Of a DNA stretch of 8,856 nucleotides, positions 1-4,853 are shown piece by piece. The stretch's first letter is position 1. Each line of letters opens with the position of its first letter. Made by a program: the position numbers and the translations under genes. The stretch lies in assembly GCA_029961005.1 (NCBI GenBank), contig JASBVW010000042.1, positions 1 through 8,856 on the forward strand. The letters are read 5' to 3'. The notes under the pieces are model-generated. The model did no database searches. It worked only from the letters and a program-made list of their open reading frames with translations, and was not told the DNA's origin. The DNA is from Bacillota bacterium (lineage in GTDB: Bacteria; Bacillota; UBA5301; JASBVW01).

Positions 1-103
1 CCTGAACAAGAAACCGATATCATTATACTCCTGCCCGCAATAAATTGCAAGCCAAGAAGCACCTTCAGCAGGAGTTTCCCTTCCGCCAGCCAATATAGGG
101 GTT
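1..103. other. Upstream region of the EamA gene
   Basis: This stretch is noticeably more AT-rich than the rest of the window and holds no recognisable gene. The EamA reading frame is closed by an in-frame TAA at 41-43, with no alternative start codon before the ATG at 104. A TATACT hexamer at 24-29 resembles a sigma-A -10 box, but its -35 position falls at the window edge (1-6) and does not match TTGACA, so no promoter is called. An AGGAG at 70-74 looks like a ribosome binding site but has no start codon at a usable distance. Confidence 0.4.
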
Positions 104-1162
104 ATGCGCCCTGCACTTCGCTTTTGGAGCGATCTCACTTTAGTCCTGGTGACGCTGGTTTGGGGCGTGACCTTCTCCCTGACTAAACAGGGAGTAGCCG
201 CCGTGCCGCCCTTGACCTTCTTGGCCCTGCGCTTCACCCTGGCTTTCCCCTTCCTGCTCCTGGCCCTTTGCCTCCGCACGCCCCCAAAACGGCTGCTTCT
301 CACCCTGGAGGGAGGAGTAGCCGCTGGCTTCGTCTATTTTTTGGGCTTTGCCTTCCAGACCGCAGGCCTGCGCTATACCACCGCCTCCAAGGCGGCCTTC
401 CTCACCGGCCTTTCGGTGTTGCTGGTGCCCGTTCTGCTCTGGCTCTTGACCGGGAAGCGCCCCAGTACCGGAACGATCTGGGGGGTTGCCCTTTCCTTGC
501 TCGGGCTAGCCCTCCTGACCTACCAGCCTCATCAGCCCGGCTCCGGCTCTGCCCCCTGGGCAGGGTTCCTCTCCCCCTCGCTGGGCGACCTCCTGGTCCT
601 CCTGTGCGCTCTGGCCTTTGCCGGACATATCATCCTGGTGGGGCGCTACGCCCCGCTCCTGGAGCCGGTGGCTTTTACGACCGTGCAGGTTGCGATGGTG
701 AGCGCCGCCGCCACCGCTTCTTCCTTCCTCTGGGAGAAGGGTTGGCCGCACCTTTCCCAGCTTCCGACCTGGGTCTGGTTCCACCTGGCCTTTTTGGCCC
801 TGCTGGCCACCGTAGGCACCACCCTGGCCCAAGTCTGGGCCCAGCGCCACACCACGCCCAGCCGCACCGCCATCATCTTCACCCTGGAGCCGGTCTTCGC
901 CGCCCTCTTCGCCTTTCTCCTCCTGGGCGAGGTCCCTCGTTTCACCGCGGCCCTGGGCGGGCTGTTGATCATCAGCGGGGTCCTGATCTCCGAACTCCTG
1001 CCGGAGGTCAACGGCGGCTCCCCGGCCCCGGCCGGGCCGGATGCCCGCACCTGGGCGAGCCCTACAGAATCTTGGAGAGAAACGTCCGCGTCCTCTCGCT
1101 CTGAGGGCGAGCAAAGAGCTCTTGAGGCGGGCCCTCCTCCACAATCACGCCCTCGTCCATGA
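104..1162 (+). CDS. EamA/DMT-family permease with an unusual C-terminal tail
   Basis: This is a predicted inner-membrane permease of the drug/metabolite transporter (EamA, RhaT-like) family, with two tandem EamA domains at about residues 12-139 and 160-297. Each domain is a run of hydrophobic helices, about ten in all. Family hallmarks are visible: a VWGVTF segment in helix 1 (19-24), a YTTASKAAFL-type segment (91-100), and a TTPSRTAIIFTLEPVFAALF stretch (250-269) followed by LLLGE in the second domain. Members export metabolites, but the substrate cannot be read from sequence. The usual length is near 300 residues; here residues 300-352 form a hydrophilic Pro/Ser/Arg-rich tail. The part from about residue 320 is encoded antisense to the 3' end of the ABC ATPase gene. 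The ATG at 104 is the only plausible start, since an in-frame stop lies at 41, but its ribosome binding site is weak (GGGG only two bases upstream). It is the only plus-strand gene and is convergent with everything else here. Confidence 0.88.
   Translation: MRPALRFWSDLTLVLVTLVWGVTFSLTKQGVAAVPPLTFLALRFTLAFPFLLLALCLRTPPKRLLLTLEGGVAAGFVYFLGFAFQTAGLRYTTASKAAFLTGLSVLLVPVLLWLLTGKRPSTGTIWGVALSLLGLALLTYQPHQPGSGSAPWAGFLSPSLGDLLVLLCALAFAGHIILVGRYAPLLEPVAFTTVQVAMVSAAATASSFLWEKGWPHLSQLPTWVWFHLAFLALLATVGTTLAQVWAQRHTTPSRTAIIFTLEPVFAALFAFLLLGEVPRFTAALGGLLIISGVLISELLPEVNGGSPAPAGPDARTWASPTESWRETSASSRSEGEQRALEAGPPPQSRPRP
1016..1061 (-). other. GC-rich hairpins just after the ATPase stop codon
   Basis: Directly downstream of the ATPase stop lies a CCGGCCC (1022-1028) / GGGCCGG (1034-1040) inverted repeat, a perfect 7-bp GC stem with a 5-base loop. 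It is enclosed by GGCTC (1016-1020) / GAGCC (1057-1061). No T tract follows on either strand, so it is not a standard intrinsic terminator. It could pause polymerase or protect an mRNA 3' end. It also lies within the EamA coding tail, where GC-rich Ala/Pro/Gly codons could produce it by chance. Confidence 0.3.
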
Positions 1163-1784
1163 AGATCACACGGTCTCCCACCTCGCGGGCGAAGCCCATC
1201 TCGTGGGTGACCACCACCATTGTCATGCCCTCCGCAGCCAGGGCCTTCATCACGTCCAGGACCTCTTTAATCATCTCCGGATCCAGAGCAGAGGTGGGCT
1301 CGTCGAAGAGCATAACCTTGGGCTGCATGGCCAGGGCCCGGGCAATGGCCACCCGCTGCTGCTGGCCCCCGGACAGCTCGTCAGGGTAACTTTTGGCCTT
1401 GTCCCGCAGCCCCACCCGCTCCAGGAGTTCGTAGGCCCGGGCCTCCGCCTCTTCCCGGCTCAGCCCGCGCACCTTGTGGGGTGCCAGGGCGATGTTCTCC
1501 AAGGCCGTCATGTGTGGGAAGAGGTTGAAGCGCTGGAAGACCATCCCCACCTCCTCCCGCACCGCCCGCAGGTTGACGTGCGGATCCGTCACCCGCACCC
1601 CTTCGATGTACACCTCGCCCGCCGTGGGTTTCTCCAGGAGGTTCAGGCAGCGCAGGAAGGTGCTCTTCCCCGACCCACTGGGCCCGATGATCACCACTAC
1701 CTCGCCCTGCCGCACCTCGGTGGTGATGCCGCGCAAGACGTGGAGCCGGCCAAACTTTTTGTGCAGATCAACCACCCGGATCAC
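1062..1784 (-). CDS. glnQ: Polar amino acid ABC transporter, ATP-binding subunit (GlnQ type)
   Basis: This is the cytoplasmic ATPase that powers an amino acid importer of the PAAT/GlnQ family. All nucleotide-binding motifs are present: Walker A GPSGSGKST (34-42), Q-loop glutamine in VFQRFNLFPH (84), ABC signature LSGGQQQR (137-144), Walker B VMLFDE (157-162), D-loop SALD (165-168) and the switch histidine in VVTHE (194). The frame is open back to a GTG at 1850, but the start was placed at the GTG at 1784. That start gives 240 residues, the usual GlnQ size; the protein then begins directly with the conserved IRVVDLHKKFG; the codon overlaps the permease stop as GTGA; and an AGGGGGG site lies 10 bases upstream. 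The overlap implies translational coupling. The gene symbol is a family-level name: the ligand is not proven to be glutamine. The 3' end overlaps the convergent EamA gene. Confidence 0.95.
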   Translation of the reverse strand: MIRVVDLHKKFGRLHVLRGITTEVRQGEVVVIIGPSGSGKSTFLRCLNLLEKPTAGEVYIEGVRVTDPHVNLRAVREEVGMVFQRFNLFPHMTALENIALAPHKVRGLSREEAEARAYELLERVGLRDKAKSYPDELSGGQQQRVAIARALAMQPKVMLFDEPTSALDPEMIKEVLDVMKALAAEGMTMVVVTHEMGFAREVGDRVIFMDEGVIVEEGPPQELFARPQSERTRTFLSKIL

Positions 1785-2569
1785 GTGGTCTCTTCCCCCC
1801 TCTCCCGCGCCGGCCGGCGCACCCGCAGCAAAGAGGCCATCTGGAGCCACGGCCCGAAACCGCCGCCCTCCCAGGCGGTGGCCCGGGCGGCCTCTTCCTC
1901 TCTCTCCTCGACTGGCTTGACTTTAAGCTTGCGCTCGCTCCAGTCCACCAGCCGCGAGATGAGGATGGTCATGACCAGGTAGAGCAAGGCCACCACCAAC
2001 CAGATGTCAAAGGGGCGGAAGGTGCGGGTAATGATGATCTGCCCCTTGCGCACCAGCTCCTCCAGCGCGATGGCCGAAACCAGGGAAGAGTCCTTCAACA
2101 TGGCGATGAATTCGTTCCCCAGCGGAGGGATGATGCGGCGAAAGGCCTGGGGCAGGATGACGTAGCGCATGACCTGAGACGGCGAAAGCCCCAGGGAGAG
2201 GGCGGCCTCCGTCTGCCCGCGGTCGATGGATTGGATGCCAGCCCGCACGATCTCCGCCACGTACGCCCCGCTGTTGATGCTGAGGGCAATGATAGCGGCG
2301 TAATAGGGCGGGATGACCACCCCCGTGAGCTGGGGCAGACCCATGTAGACCATAAAGATCTGCACCAAAAGAGGGGTGCCGCGGATGAAGTCGATGTAGC
2401 ACCGGCTGAGGATGGCCACCGGCTTCACCTGCGAGAGGCGGGCCATGCCGGCTACCGTCCCGATGACGATGCCGAGCCCTACGGCGATGGTGGCCAGTTG
2501 CACGGTCATCAAGGCTCCCGCCAGCAAAAGGGGCAGCGAGCGCCAAATTAACTCCCAATGTAAGACCAT
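1781..2569 (-). CDS. glnP: Polar amino acid ABC transporter, permease subunit
   Basis: This is the membrane subunit of the importer, a HisM/GlnP-type permease of the BPD_transp_1 family that forms the translocation path and docks the ATPase. An N-terminal hydrophobic core (about 11-40) is followed by the family segment YIDFIRGTPLLVQIFMVY (58-75). The cytoplasmic EAA coupling motif runs from EAALSLGLSP to VILPQAF (121-143), and NEFIAMLKDSSL (152-163) and further helices follow to about 205. Relatives usually end near residue 220. This protein carries about 40 extra charged residues (EEREEEAARA... to the end), partly encoded by the sequence that also holds the ATPase ribosome binding site. The ATG at 2569 is fixed by an in-frame TGA just upstream. 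AAGGAG lies 12 bases before it, a rather long spacing. The symbol is a family-level name only. Confidence 0.93.
   Translation of the reverse strand: MVLHWELIWRSLPLLLAGALMTVQLATIAVGLGIVIGTVAGMARLSQVKPVAILSRCYIDFIRGTPLLVQIFMVYMGLPQLTGVVIPPYYAAIIALSINSGAYVAEIVRAGIQSIDRGQTEAALSLGLSPSQVMRYVILPQAFRRIIPPLGNEFIAMLKDSSLVSAIALEELVRKGQIIITRTFRPFDIWLVVALLYLVMTILISRLVDWSERKLKVKPVEEREEEAARATAWEGGGFGPWLQMASLLRVRRPARERGEETT
1795..1803 (-). promoter_or_regulatory. Ribosome binding site that decides the ATPase start
   Basis: GAGAGGGGGG on the minus strand ends 10 bases before the GTG at 1784. No comparable site was chosen for the more upstream GTG at 1850. Together with the 4-base GTGA overlap with the permease stop, it supports the shorter, 240-residue ATPase. 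Confidence 0.55.
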
Positions 2570-2595
2570 CTTCCGGGCTCACTCCTTGCCAAGTA

Positions 2596-2634
2596 GCAAA
2601 AAGGTGCGTGGCCGGGAGCCACGCACCTTTTTGC
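2596..2634 (-). terminator. Bidirectional intrinsic terminator or attenuator between binding protein and permease
   Basis: GCAAAAAGGTGCGTGGC (2596-2612) and its exact complement (2618-2634) form a perfect 17-bp stem with a 5-base loop. The inner ten pairs are GC-rich and the outer part is A5/T5, so a T tract follows the GC core on both strands, the layout of a bidirectional Rho-independent terminator. It starts 11 bases after the binding-protein stop and ends 26 bases before the permease start. In ABC import operons such intercistronic structures are known to lower expression of the membrane and ATPase subunits relative to the binding protein, by partial termination and by protecting the upstream mRNA 3' end. 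That role is inferred here. Confidence 0.85.
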
Positions 2635-2645
2635 TTGCCGCTGGC

Positions 2646-3452
2646 TCATTCAGACTTGGCGGCTGTAGTCTCTGTACCGAACCACTTGTTGTAAATCTCG
2701 TCGTACTTGCCGCTGGCCTTGACGGTCGCCAGGGCTCGGTTGATCTCCTTGCGGAGTTCGTCGTCCCCCTTACGCACCGCAATGCCGTAGTACTCTACCG
2801 TAAAGACGCCCACTTCCGCCAGCTTCACCGCTCCGGGGTTTTTCTTGATAAACTCGCGGGCCACCAGTTCGTCCACCACCGCCGCGTCAGCCGCGCCGTT
2901 GAGCACCTCCTGCAGGGCCTCGGGGGTGGTGTTGAAGCGCGCGATCTTTTTGACTCCCTTCACTTTGGATGCCTCAAAGTCGCCCGTGGTGCCGATCTGG
3001 ACCGCCACCACTTTACCTTCCAGATCCTTGGGCGTGCGGATGGACGTATTGTCCGCCCGGAGGACGATCACCTGGCCGGTGGCAAAGTACGGATCGGAGA
3101 AGTCAACCGCCTGGGCCCGCTCCTCGGTGATAGTCATGGCCGAGATGAGGGCGTCGTAGTTGCCGTTGAGGAGGCCGGGGATGATGCCATCCCAGGCGGT
3201 GTTGACGATCTCGATCTTCTTCCCCATGACCTCGCCTATGGCGTTGATCAGATCGATGTCAAAACCCTTAAATTCGTTGGTCTTCTCGTCCACAAACTCG
3301 AAGGGAGGATAAGTTACGTCCGAGCCAACCTTGAGCACACCCGTCACCCGGGGCTGCGCGGTCTCCTGGGCCGAGCGGTTGTTCAGCCAATAACCGATTC
3401 CCAACGCTACTACCACCACTACGACCAAGGCTACCAGCGTATTTTTAGACAT
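2646..3452 (-). CDS. glnH: Polar amino acid ABC transporter substrate-binding protein, membrane-anchored
   Basis: This is the extracytoplasmic solute-binding protein (SBP_bac_3, cluster-3 amino acid binding) that captures the ligand for the permease downstream. After a hydrophobic N-terminus (6-20) the domain starts with VLKVGSDVTYPPFEF (39-53). Family ligand contacts are present: TITEER with the carboxylate-binding Arg112, QIGTTGD (152-158), and the amino-group-binding Asp194 in AAVVDE. These indicate an alpha-amino acid but do not identify it. The protein contains no cysteine, so it has no lipobox, although binding proteins of Gram-positive bacteria are normally lipoproteins. No clear signal peptidase I site is visible after the hydrophobic run, so an uncleaved N-terminal anchor is likely. 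The ATG at 3452 has GAGGGGG 6 bases upstream. The gap to the flagellar gene before it is 60 bases, with no hairpin and no convincing promoter; TATAAC near 3500 is the nearest -10-like match. The symbol is a family-level name. Confidence 0.93.
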   Translation of the reverse strand: MSKNTLVALVVVVVVALGIGYWLNNRSAQETAQPRVTGVLKVGSDVTYPPFEFVDEKTNEFKGFDIDLINAIGEVMGKKIEIVNTAWDGIIPGLLNGNYDALISAMTITEERAQAVDFSDPYFATGQVIVLRADNTSIRTPKDLEGKVVAVQIGTTGDFEASKVKGVKKIARFNTTPEALQEVLNGAADAAVVDELVAREFIKKNPGAVKLAEVGVFTVEYYGIAVRKGDDELRKEINRALATVKASGKYDEIYNKWFGTETTAAKSE

Positions 3453-3512
3453 ACTCTTCCCCCTCGCCAGCCAGAATGGGACAACACAGTTAATAGTTAT
3501 ACATCGAGGTTT

Positions 3513-4028
3513 TTATTCCTTCCGGTCGATGAACCTGGGTTCAGGTGCGGGCAAAGGCGGCTTGAGGTAGGCCTCTGTAGCCTTGGCCCCCTTTTGGAGC
3601 TGCTCGGCCTCGGCCGCCAGGCGGGTCATCTTCTCTTCCAGGAGGGCGCGGTTGTCTTCTTCCAGCCGCGTCAAGTGGCGCAAAAGCTCCAGGAGCTCCC
3701 CCGCCACGGCCGCCAGGCGGGCTACCTCCTGGTCGCGGCGAATTCGCTTGAGGGCGGGGACGGAAAACTGGCTCAGCCCATACCTCCGACACACCTCCTG
3801 TTTGAGCGGGGCCACCTCCGCCTCCAGCGCGTCAATCTCCTCCATCAGCCTGGCCTGGCTGGCCAGGGTGGAGGCCACTCCGTCTAGATCTTCCGCCATG
3901 ATCTGGGCGCGCAGCTTATGCGCAGTATCCATCAGGCAGCGGTAACGCACCAGCTCTTCTGCATAACACTGCGCCAGCTCCGCCGCGCTGTTCAACGAGC
4001 CCGCCTCCCCCTGCTTTTCTTTCTCCAT
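3513..4028 (-). CDS. FlgN-like flagellar export chaperone
   Basis: This is a 171-residue, almost entirely helical protein with heptad-like charged and hydrophobic patterning. It has a LAQCYAEELVRYRCL helix near 18-32, then DLDGVASTLASQARLMEEIDALEAEV (about 47-72), and two later helices around 100-145. It ends in RFIDRKE, like the FIDKK-type ends seen in Firmicute FlgN proteins. FlgN escorts the hook-filament junction proteins FlgK and FlgL to the export gate. FliT, the FliD chaperone that often follows fliS, is the main alternative, since both are short helical bundles with weak sequence conservation. The frame opens at a GTG (4040), but that codon lies inside the Shine-Dalgarno-like AAGGTGGAG at 4035-4043, so the ATG at 4028, with a 6-base spacer, was chosen. 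It follows the winged-helix gene by 15 bases and is surely co-transcribed with it. Confidence 0.68.
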   Translation of the reverse strand: MEKEKQGEAGSLNSAAELAQCYAEELVRYRCLMDTAHKLRAQIMAEDLDGVASTLASQARLMEEIDALEAEVAPLKQEVCRRYGLSQFSVPALKRIRRDQEVARLAAVAGELLELLRHLTRLEEDNRALLEEKMTRLAAEAEQLQKGAKATEAYLKPPLPAPEPRFIDRKE

Positions 4029-4043
4029 TGCTCGCTCCACCTT

Positions 4044-4325
4044 TCACGTCCTGGTGCTGGGCGCCCGCCAGTAGGTGACGATGCGGCGCCGGCGCCTGGG
4101 AGAAGGCGGCTCCTGCCCGTTGAGCAAAAAGTAACCGCCCCCTCTCCCCCGGCGCACCCCCACCAGCCTCAGCTCCTGGAGGAGGCGCACCTGTTCGCGC
4201 ACGTAGGAGGGGGTAAGGTTCAACTTCTCGCCCAAAACCTCTGAGCAGATGGGGCTGGCGTAACTGGCCTCCTTTTCCCTCAACACCCGCAAGATCTCTT
4301 CATGAATGGGGGACATCCTGTCCAT
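4044..4325 (-). CDS. Small winged-helix DNA-binding protein in the flagellar operon
   Basis: This is a 93-residue protein not recognised as a named family. It shows a compact winged-helix pattern: helix 1 at 6-18 (PIHEEILRVLREK), helix 2 near 25-34, a recognition-helix candidate TPSYVREQVRLLQEL (38-52), and then LVGVRRGRGGGYFLL (54-68). The last segment looks like the glycine-rich wing of Rrf2/GntR/MarR-type regulators. A basic RRRRR run (77-81) follows. No sensor domain, no Cys cluster for Fe-S binding and no dimerisation extension is visible. It sits between fliS and the FlgN-like gene, so a role in flagellar gene control is a guess from context. The start is uncertain: ATG 4325, TTG 4328 and an inner ATG at 4316 are all possible. 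AGAGGAG lies 10-13 bases upstream of the first two. The preceding 102-base gap is the largest inside the flagellar run. Confidence 0.7.
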   Translation of the reverse strand: MDRMSPIHEEILRVLREKEASYASPICSEVLGEKLNLTPSYVREQVRLLQELRLVGVRRGRGGGYFLLNGQEPPSPRRRRRIVTYWRAPSTRT

Positions 4326-4427
4326 CAACCTGGCCCAACTCCTCTTATAACGGCGGACACGCGCCGCCGCCAGCCTCCTTGCTGGTATATTCTGATTTTT
4401 GTCAAAGGCCCCTTCGCTCTTGGCGCC

Positions 4428-4829
4428 TCAGACGCTTTGAGAAGACCGCAGAGAACCCTGGACCGTCCGGACTGCCTCCACCCACACTTCGCGCAGCTCA
4501 CCAATGAAGCGCGCCACTTCTTCCACGATTTGCGGATCTTTCTTCACGTTAGCCTCGACCAGGCGGCGCAGCAGATAGTCGTAAAGCAGCCGCAGGTTGG
4601 CGGCGATCTCCCCTCCCCGCTCCATATCCAGGCAACCGTTCAGCTCGGCAATGATCTCCTCGGCCCGCACCAAGCTGGCATTGGCTTCGCTCATTTTGCC
4701 GCCGGCGATCTGGGCCCGGGCTTGCCTGAGGAAGCGCAGCGCGCCATCGTACAGCATCGTGATGAGCATCTCCGGTGTAGCTGTCTGTACCTGAGCCTGC
4801 AGGTAACGAGCCTGAACATCGATGCTCAT
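4428..4829 (-). CDS. fliS: FliS, flagellin-specific export chaperone
   Basis: FliS binds the C-terminus of newly made flagellin, prevents its polymerisation in the cytoplasm and delivers it to the FlhA export gate. The 133-residue helical protein carries the family hallmarks in order: YLQAQVQTATPEMLITMLYDGALRFL (9-34), SLVRAEEIIAELNGCLD (about 46-62), GGEIAANLRLLYDYLLRRL (66-84) and a final ELREVWVEA helix. The length is typical. An in-frame GTG at 4850 would add seven residues, but the ATG at 4829 is preferred because AGAGGAG (4838-4844) lies 8 bases before it and because FliS proteins begin close to the YLQ motif. It starts 24 bases after the fliD stop, the classic fliD-fliS order, and is certainly in the same transcript. 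Confidence 0.95.
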   Translation of the reverse strand: MSIDVQARYLQAQVQTATPEMLITMLYDGALRFLRQARAQIAGGKMSEANASLVRAEEIIAELNGCLDMERGGEIAANLRLLYDYLLRRLVEANVKKDPQIVEEVARFIGELREVWVEAVRTVQGSLRSSQSV

Positions 4830-4837
4830 AACTTTAT

Positions 4838-4844
4838 CTCCTCT
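4838..4844 (-). promoter_or_regulatory. Ribosome binding site that decides the FliS start
   Basis: AGAGGAG on the minus strand has an 8-base spacer to the ATG at 4829. It lies downstream of the alternative GTG (4850), so it cannot serve that codon. Confidence 0.7.
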
Positions 4845-4853
4845 TTTCACTCA

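Noticed and set aside
1097..1120. CTCGC/GCGAG hairpin at the convergent gene ends as a terminator
   Set aside because: The stem is only 5 bp, inside the ATPase coding sequence, with no T tract on either strand.
1785..1850. Longer ATPase start at the GTG at 1850 (22 extra residues)
   Set aside because: The extra residues (APDGLFAAGAPAGAGEGG...) are not family-like, would overlap the permease by 70 bases, and the GTG at 1784 gives the standard length with a good ribosome site.
1041..1982. Open frame of 313 codons on the plus strand across the ATPase and the permease end
   Set aside because: It is a His-rich mirror of the ABC ATPase gene with no domain, and it conflicts with a gene carrying complete Walker and signature motifs.
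2412..3887. Open frame of 491 codons on the plus strand, antisense to the ABC and FlgN-like genes
   Set aside because: It runs opposite well-conserved genes, its translation is Arg/His/Gly-rich with no recognisable domain, and long antisense frames are expected where third positions are GC-rich.
4383..4405. TTGACA with TATACC as a sigma-A promoter upstream of the winged-helix gene
   Set aside because: The spacing is only about 10 bases, too short for a sigma-70-type promoter, and no -10-like hexamer lies at 16-18 bases.
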